A DNA stretch of 37,518 nt. It comes from Clostridia bacterium (GTDB lineage Bacteria > Bacillota > Clostridia > Oscillospirales > Acutalibacteraceae). The position numbers and the translations under genes are program-made. The stretch covers positions 1 through 37,518 of the forward strand of contig JAFTYU010000037.1 in NCBI GenBank assembly GCA_017461235.1. Reading direction: 5' to 3'. The notes beneath the pieces were generated by a model. That model was not told the origin of the DNA and ran no database searches. It was given only the letters and a program-made list of their open reading frames with translations. Below, in pieces: positions 1 through 6,109 of the stretch; the first letter of the stretch is position 1, and each line of letters begins with the position of its first letter.

Positions 1-71
1 ATCAATGCAGCTTTTTCAATATTGATGTTTTCGTTTCCGTTAACTTTCAACTCATTGAAACGCTCTCTTTT
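1..71 (-). pseudogene. Continuation of Dam methylase frame beyond an in-frame stop (partial)
   Basis: Reading the minus strand past the TAA at 72-74 in the same frame gives KRERFNELKV followed by NGNENINIEKAAL and then the window edge. This is the kind of sequence that follows the EYY segment in Dam/M.DpnII-type adenine methylases, so it belongs to the gene annotated at 72-569. The catalytic DPPY motif would lie outside the window. At least 23 codons stay open after the stop, with no shift of frame. The simplest reading is a single nonsense change (TAA in place of a sense codon), or a base error in the assembly. Confidence 0.7.
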
Positions 72-569
72 TTACATATAGTATTCTTTTCGTGCATCGG
101 TATCTAACGGTATAAATTCATTTTTCATGCCATAAAGCATTTCAATCAAAGCATCAATATCATCACGAATAATACGATATGTATTTATAAGTTCAGCATT
201 TATATCACTAATGTAAATCTGCTCTAAATCATATTTACTTAAAATATCAAACAATACTGCACCACCGCCAACGAATGGTTCGGCATATTTGGTAATTTTA
301 CCACTATCAAACGGATAGTAGCGTTCTATTTCTTTAAGAAGCTGACCTTTGCCGCCTGCCCATTTCAAAAAAGGCTTAACTGTTTTTTCTTCGCTTTGGT
401 TATATCTTGTACTTCTTGCATCAATAGGCTTTTCGGCAGTTGAAGGGATAATCCACATATTACCAACCATCATAGCTTCAGATATTCTTTTTTCAGAACA
501 AAGAACAGCAACTCTTCTTTGAGAAATACCCCATTTATCTGCTGCTTCTTTTGCGGACATATAATTCAT
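72..569 (-). CDS. HTH-fused Dam-type DNA adenine methylase, N-terminal part, interrupted by TAA
   Basis: This encodes about 165 residues before an in-frame TAA. Residues 1-50 form a MerR/excisionase-like helix-turn-helix (MSAKEAADKWGISQRRV) followed by the WIIP strand usual for such domains. From about residue 68 a MT-A70/D12-class N6-adenine methylase begins: FLKWAGGKGQL (SAM-binding start), AEPFVGGGAVLFD (FxGGG motif) and ISDINAELINTY. These enzymes methylate adenine, typically in GATC; the specificity here cannot be read because the DPPY motif and most of the target-recognition region are missing. The start at 569 is chosen because GGAGGT lies six bases upstream; a longer frame to 599 would begin before that site. 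The neighbourhood is a decayed mobile segment, so this is probably an accessory methylase that has been inactivated. Confidence 0.75.
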   Translation of the reverse strand: MNYMSAKEAADKWGISQRRVAVLCSEKRISEAMMVGNMWIIPSTAEKPIDARSTRYNQSEEKTVKPFLKWAGGKGQLLKEIERYYPFDSGKITKYAEPFVGGGAVLFDILSKYDLEQIYISDINAELINTYRIIRDDIDALIEMLYGMKNEFIPLDTDARKEYYM

Positions 570-706
570 AATTGTACCTCCGTTAACTATTAAATACATT
601 ATATTCTAAACCTCGAATAATAGCAATACCGTTTTAGTTTTTTTATAAACTTTTACTAATCAATTGTTCAAACCTGCCTAAGTTCACAAGCAGATGAGTT
701 TCAGGA

Positions 707-729
707 GCAGTAGAAAAATCTACTGCCCC
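707..729 (-). terminator. Hairpin after the TnpV remnant
   Basis: An eight-base perfect stem (GCAGTAGA / TCTACTGC, 707-714 and 719-726) with a four-base loop, extendable by GG/CC after one mismatch. It lies eight bases beyond the stop of the TnpV-like remnant on the minus strand, which suits a transcription terminator, although the T-rich part is in the loop rather than after the stem. Confidence 0.4.
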
Positions 730-736
730 ATTTTAA

Positions 737-856
737 TTAAGTGTAAATCAATTCGTGATTCACAAGCTCAGTTGCTCGGTTATAGACATTGTTCATTGAA
801 CGCATCCAGCATATCCGCTCTTTTTCTTTGAGTCCTTAGTTGATGTTTTCATCTCG
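737..856 (-). pseudogene. TnpV-like transposon-encoded protein, C-terminal remnant
   Basis: The minus strand reads RDENIN, then an in-frame TAA (836-838), then 32 codons containing WMRSMNNVYNRATELVNHEL and ending IYT before TAA at 737-739. The pattern W-x-MNN-x5-A-x-E-[IL]-V-x-x-E-[IL]-IY is the characteristic C-terminus of TnpV-family proteins carried by Clostridial transposons and integrative elements; their function is not known. The upstream frame is closed by TAG at 857-859, and no TnpV N-terminus is visible. This is a fossil of a mobile element, recognised from the family's C-terminal pattern rather than by a search. Confidence 0.6.
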
Positions 857-948
857 CTATATTCCAATCCGTCTTTTTTTCATATCGACTGTTAATATTA
901 ACAAAATATTATTCAAACCATTGTTGGGTAATTCTACTATACTATCAA

Positions 949-987
949 AAAAGAGCTAACAGTTTTTGTGTTGCTGTCAACTCTTTT
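949..987. terminator. Bidirectional hairpin in mobile-element debris
   Basis: AAAAGAGCTAACAG (949-962) can pair with CTGTCAACTCTTTT (974-987), 12 of 14 positions matching, around an 11-base loop. A-rich and T-rich flanks give a U-tract in both directions, so it could end transcription either way. Confidence 0.45.
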
Positions 988-1032
988 ATAAATAATATGA
1001 AATTGTTGTCAAAACGTTGTCACTAGGACTTT

Positions 1033-1239
1033 TTAATCCGGAAAAACCCAGTGTTTATGCGGGTTTTCAGCGTTTTTGGTATCATTGATTTTTTCATTTA
1101 TTCTCTCCAAGGCAAAATTCTTCATCCTGTTCACCTTCCTGCGATTTTCGGAAAATTTAACTTGATACTTCGATATTCTGTTACCGGTAACAATTTGCCA
1201 ACCAACCTCAAAGTTCTGGAAAAGTGAGTCGAATGAACA
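1033..1239 (-). other. Orphan open frame of 68 codons, possible gene fragment
   Basis: Between TGA (1240-1242) and TAA (1033-1035) the minus strand is open and reads as a plausible basic protein tail (FQNFEVGWQIVTGNRISKYQ near its start, ending NPHKHWVFPD). The only ATG is internal (1125) with AGGAAGG eight bases upstream, which would give a 30-residue peptide. I do not recognise the family. It may be a C-terminal fragment of a decayed gene in the mobile segment, or a chance frame. Confidence 0.25.
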
Positions 1240-1415
1240 TCAAAACACCGGTAAAAAGAGAGAAAAAAGAATAAGAAAATAGAAGAGAAGAAGTTTTATT
1301 TCTCTTTATTTTTCAAGGCTCTGACCGCCTTTTTGATTGCCGGCAATAGAAATGAGGATAACGCATTTTAATTACCGGAAATTGAAAGTTGATGTGCTGA
1401 GTTTTACCAGAAACA

Positions 1416-1465
1416 CAAAGAAAAAGACACTGCACATCTGATGATGTACAGTGTCTTTTTCTTTG
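1416..1465. terminator. Strong bidirectional terminator at the end of guaA
   Basis: A 23-base inverted repeat (arms 1416-1438 and 1443-1465, one mismatch, TGAT loop) lies 72 bases beyond the guaA stop on the minus strand. The arms carry A-rich and T-rich outer ends, so a U-tract follows the GC-containing part of the stem in either direction. Confidence 0.75.
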
Positions 1466-1537
1466 TTTATTTAATTCCGGAAAGGATAAACGAAATTACC
1501 CTTTGGAGAATAAATGAGTTTTGCAAGAATAGGTTAA

Positions 1538-2518
1538 TTATTCCCACTCAATAGTACCGATAGGCTTCGGTGTGAGGTCGTAGAGTACACGATTGATACC
1601 TTCTACCTCGTGGGTTATTCTGTCGGTAATTTTATGAAGAAGAGCATAAGGAATTTCTTCAATAGTTGCGCTCATTGCATCCGTTGTATTAACGGCGCGT
1701 ATGATTGCGGGCCAACCTTCGTAACGTTTAGAATCTCTTACACCAACGCTTTTAACATCAGGAACGGCAATGAAATACTGCCATACCTTACCAGCAAGAC
1801 CGTTGTTATCAAATTCTTCACGAAGAATTGCATCGGCTTCCCTTAAAGCGTGGAGTCTGTCACGTGTGATTGCTCCAAGGCAACGAACGCCGAGTCCGGG
1901 ACCGGGAAACGGTTGACGGTAAACCATTTCATCAGGAAGACCGAGTGCAGAACCGACAACACGGACCTCATCCTTATAAAGAAGAGCAACAGGCTCACAG
2001 AGTTCAAGCTTCATATCTTCAGGAAGACCGCCAACATTGTGGTGAGCTTTCACGCCATCACTTTCGAGAATATCGGGATAAATTGTGCCCTGAGCAAGGA
2101 ATGAAATACCTTCAAGTTTAAGAGCTTCCTCGTTAAATACTTCGATAAATTCATTACCGATGATTTTACGTTTCTTTTCGGGATCTGAAACGCCTGCAAG
2201 CTTATCAAGAAAACGGTCGGTAGCGTCGATATAAATAAGGTTAGCGTCAAGCTGCTTACCGAAAACATCAATAACCTGCTCGCTCTCCCCTTTTCTCATA
2301 AGACCATGGTTAACATGAACACAAACCAATTGCTTGCCGATTGCTTTAATAAGCAATGCTGCAACAACAGAGGAATCAACACCGCCGGAAAGTGCGAGAA
2401 GAACTTTTTTATCCCCAACCTGTGCGCGAACAGCCGCAACCTGCTCATCAATAAAAGCGTTTGCAAGCTCTATGTTATCAATCCTTTTCATATCATCGGG
2501 ACGTTTAATAAGTTCCAT
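1538..2518 (-). CDS. guaA: GMP synthase, ATP-pyrophosphatase subunit (no glutaminase domain)
   Basis: This makes GMP from XMP, ATP and ammonia in purine synthesis. The 326 residues carry the PP-loop SGGVDSS (44-50), the GVSDPEKKRKIIGNEF block typical of GMP synthases, the PFPGPGLGVR segment, and the canonical dimerisation tail ending KPIGTIEWE. The usual bacterial enzyme is about 510 residues, with a class I glutamine amidotransferase domain in front; here that domain is absent and the sequence begins about 40 residues before the PP-loop. GGAGG lies nine bases before the ATG, and the gene upstream is an unrelated complete CofE-like frame, so this is not a truncation by a frameshift. It corresponds to the two-subunit arrangement known from archaea; a separate glutaminase subunit is expected elsewhere. 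The end is followed by the terminator at 1416-1465. Confidence 0.92.
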   Translation of the reverse strand: MELIKRPDDMKRIDNIELANAFIDEQVAAVRAQVGDKKVLLALSGGVDSSVVAALLIKAIGKQLVCVHVNHGLMRKGESEQVIDVFGKQLDANLIYIDATDRFLDKLAGVSDPEKKRKIIGNEFIEVFNEEALKLEGISFLAQGTIYPDILESDGVKAHHNVGGLPEDMKLELCEPVALLYKDEVRVVGSALGLPDEMVYRQPFPGPGLGVRCLGAITRDRLHALREADAILREEFDNNGLAGKVWQYFIAVPDVKSVGVRDSKRYEGWPAIIRAVNTTDAMSATIEEIPYALLHKITDRITHEVEGINRVLYDLTPKPIGTIEWE

Positions 2519-2538
2519 AGTTTTTAACCTCCGTTAAA

Positions 2539-3729
2539 TCAGTCTGTATAGTTGTCAAAATAGCCCTGAACAAGAATAATTGGTGTACCTTTATCGCCTG
2601 AACCGCTTGTAAGGTCACAAAGTGAACCAATAAGGTCAGTAAGCTGTCTGGGTGTTGTGCCCTGAGAAGCCATATTACCTACAAGGTTATCAGATTTAGC
2701 TTTTATGCTATTAGAAATTGCTTCCTTAAGCTCTGCTCCGGAAAGACCTTTAAAATCATTATCAGCAAGATATTTAAGCTTAAGCTCATTGGGCGTACCG
2801 ACAAGACCATCTGTATGAGCAGGAGAAACAACCGGGTCAGCAAGCTCCCAGATTTTGCCCTGAGGATCTTTAAATGCGCCGTCACCGTAAACCATAACTT
2901 CAATATGTTTACCTGCTCTCTTAAGGAATTCTGCCTGAATTTCGTTAACGAGAGGATTACATTCTCTGGGAAAAAGCTTTATTGTATCTTCGGTTGATTT
3001 GTTAGAACCGAGCAAGCCGTAAGCTTCATTACAACCGCTGCCATCTACAGGAGCATTGAGAATATCATCAAGACCGCAAACGACTTTAGCACCTGCGGCT
3101 TTAAGGATACGCTTTGTTCTTGCACGCGTATGAATATCACAAGTAAGAACGCAATCGGTATAATCAAGAATAGTTTTAGCCTGGTTTGCAAAGACAATTT
3201 CAACCTCTGCGCCTGCTTCTTTAACTATTTCCGAATAATAAGCTACATAGTCAACTCCGGTAAATTCGTGCTTATTTTCGCCGAAAAGCTCACGGTATTT
3301 TTCAAGTGAAAGTACATCTGAATAAGGATTGACACCTGCTTCATCAAGCTGATCATATGTCAAAAGAGAGTTACCAACCTCATCGCTGGGATAGCTGAGC
3401 ATAAGAACAACTTTCTTTGCACCCATTGCAATGCCCTTAAGACAAATTGCAAAACGGTTACGAGATAAAATCGGGAAAATAACACCGATTGTTCCACCAC
3501 CGAGTTTTGCTTTTACGTCATCAGCAATATCCTGAACTGTGGCGTAGTTACCCTGAGCTCTTGCTACGATTGACTCTGTAAGAGCTACTACGTCGCGGTC
3601 TCTGAGTTCGAAGCCTTCACTTTCTGCGGCTTCAATAACGCTTGTAACTGCGATATCGACAAGATTGTCGCCTTCTCTTATGATAGGGCAACGAATACCT
3701 CTTGATACAGTACCGACTTTTCTTTCCAT
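2539..3729 (-). CDS. CofE-like ligase (coenzyme F420-0:L-glutamate ligase family)
   Basis: The N-terminal 250 residues resemble CofE, which adds L-glutamate to coenzyme F420-0 using GTP: an N-terminal RGIRCPIIREGDNLVDI strand pair, a DRDVVALTESIVARAQG segment, and ISRNRF/LKGIA-type residues (here LSRNRFAICLKGIAMGA). At 396 residues it is longer than archaeal CofE (about 250); the extra C-terminal 140 residues contain YGDGAFKDPQGKIWELADPV and a Ser/Thr/Gly-rich stretch near the end. No other F420 gene is in the window and Clostridia of this type are not known to make F420, so the substrate is probably different. It lies 20 bases upstream of the stand-alone GMP synthase subunit on the same strand and is likely co-transcribed with it. 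Start: ATG 3729 with GGTGAG upstream. Confidence 0.8.
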   Translation of the reverse strand: MERKVGTVSRGIRCPIIREGDNLVDIAVTSVIEAAESEGFELRDRDVVALTESIVARAQGNYATVQDIADDVKAKLGGGTIGVIFPILSRNRFAICLKGIAMGAKKVVLMLSYPSDEVGNSLLTYDQLDEAGVNPYSDVLSLEKYRELFGENKHEFTGVDYVAYYSEIVKEAGAEVEIVFANQAKTILDYTDCVLTCDIHTRARTKRILKAAGAKVVCGLDDILNAPVDGSGCNEAYGLLGSNKSTEDTIKLFPRECNPLVNEIQAEFLKRAGKHIEVMVYGDGAFKDPQGKIWELADPVVSPAHTDGLVGTPNELKLKYLADNDFKGLSGAELKEAISNSIKAKSDNLVGNMASQGTTPRQLTDLIGSLCDLTSGSGDKGTPIILVQGYFDNYTD

Positions 3730-3778
3730 AATAATCTCACCACTTTATATAGTTTACCAATCCTGGCATTTTATACTT

Positions 3779-3816
3779 AAAAAAGTATGGAGCGACTTTC
3801 AAAGAAAGCCGCCCTC
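3779..3816 (-). terminator. Intrinsic terminator after tsf
   Basis: On the minus strand a stem of about 11 pairs (GGGCGGCTTTC with GAAAGTCGCTC, including G-U pairs; 3790-3800 and 3804-3816 on the plus strand) with a TTT loop begins 11 bases after the tsf stop and is followed by ATACTTTTTT. It separates rpsB-tsf from the CofE-like gene. Confidence 0.75.
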
Positions 3817-3826
3817 AATTGAAATC

Positions 3827-4924
3827 TTATTTCATCATGCTGGCAACTTCGTCAGCAAAATTGTCTTCTCTTTTTTCGAGACCTTCACCTTTAACAAGAC
3901 GAACAAAATCAACAACCTTGATATCAGCACCGTTTGCCTTTGCAACCTGTGCAACATAACCGCCAACGTTACCGTCAAAGAGATCGGAACGAACAAAAGT
4001 CTGCTCAAGGAGACATACTTCCTTAATCTGCTTTTTAATACGACCTTCAACTGCACCTGCAAAGATTTTATTATTAATGTATTCATCTTTGCCTGCCACT
4101 GCAAGTGATGCAAGAGTAGCAACAGCTTCTTTTGAAAGGAAGTTGAAGAGATAGGGGCTCTTCATATTTTCTTCGTAAGCAGCAACATCTTCAGCACTGA
4201 AAAGATTTTCTGCACAAGCTTTCTGGAAGAGCGCTGTGAGGATGGGCTTGGGAAGTGACTCGGGCTTATTGAGTGAGCTATCGATTGTAATGCTTCTCAT
4301 TTTTGCAAGCTCGTCAGCAGAAATAGAATCTTTGCTGAGATATTCAGGGCTCATAGCTGCAACCTGCATTGCAACGTTTTTACCCATAGCAGTAAATTCT
4401 GCTTTATCTTCAAGGTTAGATTCAAATTTAACAGCAACACCAACTGCACCGCCGCCATGGATGTATGTTACAACATCACCTTCGATGATTTCAAAACGAC
4501 GAAGTTTAAGATTCTCACCGATAACAAGGATAAGATCGTTGAGGTTTTCTGTAACAGTTCTGTCAGAATCAACGAGAGTAAGAGCTGCGAGAGCTTCAAT
4601 TGATTCGGGTTTATTGGCTGCAATTGTTTTAGCAACGTTAAGACCGAATTCCTGGAACTTTTCGTTTTTACCAACGAAGTCTGTTTCAGAGTTGATTTCA
4701 AGAAGAACTGTAACCTTAGCGGCATCGTCTGTATAAGCAATGATTGCACCTTCAGCAGCAATTCTGCTTGCTTTCTTTTCGGAAGCAGCAAGGCCTCTTT
4801 CACGAAGGATTTCAAATGCTCTATCCATATCGCCGTCGGCTTCTGTAAGTGCTTTTTTGCACTCCATCATACCAACGCCTGTTTTTTCTCTTAAGTTTTT
4901 AACATCTAAAGCTGTGAATGCCAT
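3827..4924 (-). CDS. tsf: Translation elongation factor Ts, with an insertion
   Basis: EF-Ts recharges EF-Tu with GTP. The N-terminal UBA-like domain (VKNLREKTGVGMMECKKAL) and the TDFV segment (ETDFVGKNEKF, residues 80-90) that contacts EF-Tu are present, and the C-terminus has the usual VRLVKGEGLEKREDNFADEV. The protein is 365 residues, against about 285-300 in E. coli and B. subtilis. The excess lies between residues about 213 and 285, a helical, Ala/Leu/Lys-rich block inserted in the coiled-coil region between AKMR and the GRIKKQIKEVCLLEQ helix. The frame is uninterrupted there, so this is a real insertion. AGGAGG precedes the ATG. It follows rpsB by 62 bases containing a hairpin. Confidence 0.95.
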   Translation of the reverse strand: MAFTALDVKNLREKTGVGMMECKKALTEADGDMDRAFEILRERGLAASEKKASRIAAEGAIIAYTDDAAKVTVLLEINSETDFVGKNEKFQEFGLNVAKTIAANKPESIEALAALTLVDSDRTVTENLNDLILVIGENLKLRRFEIIEGDVVTYIHGGGAVGVAVKFESNLEDKAEFTAMGKNVAMQVAAMSPEYLSKDSISADELAKMRSITIDSSLNKPESLPKPILTALFQKACAENLFSAEDVAAYEENMKSPYLFNFLSKEAVATLASLAVAGKDEYINNKIFAGAVEGRIKKQIKEVCLLEQTFVRSDLFDGNVGGYVAQVAKANGADIKVVDFVRLVKGEGLEKREDNFADEVASMMK

Positions 4925-4951
4925 AGTGGATTTCCTCCTTTTAAAGTTATA

Positions 4952-4973
4952 TAGGCGGAATATCTTCCGCCTA
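4952..4973 (-). terminator. Intercistronic hairpin between rpsB and tsf
   Basis: A perfect nine-base inverted repeat (TAGGCGGAA / TTCCGCCTA) with a four-base loop lies between the rpsB stop and the tsf ribosome binding site. The following sequence on the minus strand is only weakly T-rich, so it is better seen as a partial terminator or RNA-processing/stability hairpin that could set the S2:EF-Ts ratio. Confidence 0.5.
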
Positions 4974-4986
4974 TTAATTTAACTAC

Positions 4987-5715
4987 TTATTCTGCTGCTT
5001 CTTCAGCAACTTCTTCTTCAGCAACGTTCTGTTCGCCCTGACGACCTGCAATAATAGCATCAGCCATAGCACCTGCGATAAGCTTAACCGCACGGATAGC
5101 ATCATCATTACCGGGAATTACATAGTCGATTTCATCAGGATCGCAGTTTGTGTCAACAATAGCAACGATCGGAATACCGAGCTTCTTTGCTTCGAGAACA
5201 GCGATTCTTTCCTTTCTGGGGTCAACAATAAACATTGCAGCGGGCATCTTTTTCATTTCTGTGATACCGCCCATGAATTTTTCAAGCTTTTCTCTCTCAA
5301 GATTGAGTTTGATAACTTCTTTCTTGGGAAGAAGGTCAAATGTACCGTCAGCTTCCATAGCGTTAAGCTGAGCAAGTCTTCTGATTCTCTTCTGAATTGT
5401 GTTAAAGTTTGTGAGCATACCGCCGAGCCAACGAGCGTTTACGTATGACATACCGCAACGTTCAGCTTCTTCTTTAACAGAATCCTGAGCCTGTTTTTTA
5501 GTACCTACGAAAAGTACTTCGCCGCCTTCCTGAGCGATTTGGTTGATGAAGGTGTAAGTCTCTTCAAGCTTCTTTACAGTCTTCTGAAGGTCGATGATAT
5601 AGATACCATTTCTTTCAGTGAAGATGTAGGGAGCCATTTTAGGGTTCCATCTTCTGGTCTGGTGTCCGAAGTGAACACCTGCTTCGAGTAATTGTTTCAT
5701 TGAAACTACTGACAT
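4987..5715 (-). CDS. rpsB: Ribosomal protein S2
   Basis: A structural protein of the 30S subunit. The 242 residues show the full S2 pattern: [21 protein letters not shown] at the N-terminus, the GTKKQAQ segment, [11 protein letters not shown], and [29 protein letters not shown]. The acidic tail ([11 protein letters not shown]) is common in Firmicutes. The start at 5715 is chosen because AGGAGGACAAAATT precedes that ATG; a frame 11 codons longer lacks a site. It is the first gene of rpsB-tsf, with a consensus promoter at 5826-5854 and a structured leader between. Confidence 0.97.
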   Translation of the reverse strand: MSVVSMKQLLEAGVHFGHQTRRWNPKMAPYIFTERNGIYIIDLQKTVKKLEETYTFINQIAQEGGEVLFVGTKKQAQDSVKEEAERCGMSYVNARWLGGMLTNFNTIQKRIRRLAQLNAMEADGTFDLLPKKEVIKLNLEREKLEKFMGGITEMKKMPAAMFIVDPRKERIAVLEAKKLGIPIVAIVDTNCDPDEIDYVIPGNDDAIRAVKLIAGAMADAIIAGRQGEQNVAEEEVAEEAAE

Positions 5716-5755
5716 AATTTTGTCCTCCTTTTTGTTAAACCGCCGCAAGGTTTCG

Positions 5756-5812
5756 ACTCACAAGCACCACATCAAAGATGCACCAGGCACTCGCAATCTA
5801 CCCTGCGTGAGT
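5756..5812 (-). promoter_or_regulatory. Structured rpsB leader RNA, candidate S2 autoregulatory element
   Basis: The roughly 100-base leader between promoter and rpsB folds with ACTCAC (5807-5812) pairing with GTGAGT (5756-5761) as the closing stem. Inside is a smaller hairpin (CATC-TTT-GATG) and a GC-rich bulge region. Ribosomal protein leaders in Firmicutes often bind their own product; here this is inference from position and foldability, and I cannot match it to a named family. Confidence 0.4.
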
Positions 5813-5825
5813 TTTTGACTGAAAA

Positions 5826-5854
5826 AGTATATCACCCTTTTACAAAAAATGCAA
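5826..5854 (-). promoter_or_regulatory. Sigma-A promoter of rpsB-tsf
   Basis: On the minus strand TTGCAT (5849-5854), 17 bases, TATACT (5826-5831). It lies directly after the end of the DUF3006-like gene; no terminator separates the two, so some transcription may also come from the ftsK operon. Confidence 0.8.
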
Positions 5855-5873
5855 TACTTTTTTGGTAATTTTT

Positions 5874-6107
5874 TTATAAATCAAAACAATATTTTTTATA
5901 TTCCAGATAAGTGGTAATTTTTTTCATCCTGACTTCGCGAGCGTAGTCATTTATGACAAAAGAGCCGTTATCACGCATTGAAATAACTGAAAGTTCACGA
6001 ACACCTTCGGGCAAATCCCTTAGGGGTAAACGAATAAGATTTTTTGCCTTATCAGGCAATCTGCAAACAGCATAATCGCCATCAAGATATTCAACGAATA
6101 TATCCAT
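5874..6107 (-). CDS. DUF3006-like small protein
   Basis: A 77-residue protein. The layout of a short beta strand (MDIFVEYLDGDYAVC), IRLPLRDLPEGVRE, then FVIND and a basic tail is that of DUF3006 proteins, small predicted beta-barrel proteins of unknown function in Firmicutes. The ATG at 6107 lies two bases after the ftsK stop, with GAGG seven bases before it; a TTG two codons earlier would overlap ftsK. It is translationally linked to ftsK, last in that operon. Confidence 0.65.
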   Translation of the reverse strand: MDIFVEYLDGDYAVCRLPDKAKNLIRLPLRDLPEGVRELSVISMRDNGSFVINDYAREVRMKKITTYLEYKKYCFDL

Positions 6108-6109
6108 AA

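Larger units (their letters stand above)
600..1537. other. Gene-poor accessory segment with mobile-element debris
   Basis: No intact gene is visible in this stretch. It contains a TnpV-like C-terminal remnant (737-856), a hairpin just after it (707-729), a second hairpin (949-987), a 68-codon open frame without a good start (1033-1239), two 12-base palindromes centred on CCGG (1180-1191 and 1336-1347), and the strong hairpin at the end of guaA (1416-1465). A tandem GTTGTCA-type repeat occurs near 1003-1021. A 22-codon tail ending LPAIKKAVRALKNKEK can be read on the minus strand near 1300-1365 but is too short to assign. The content contrasts with the dense housekeeping genes to the right. Confidence 0.6.

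Noticed and set aside
1610-2537. Several plus-strand frames of 67-84 residues opposite guaA
   Set aside because: They are antisense shadows of a strongly conserved gene, without ribosome binding sites or protein-like content. The same holds for similar frames opposite tsf, ftsK, mutL and mutS.
1538-3729. GMP synthase truncated by insertion of the mobile element
   Set aside because: The missing glutaminase domain would be at the N-terminus, that is above 2518, where the intact CofE-like gene lies. The element debris is on the C-terminal side.
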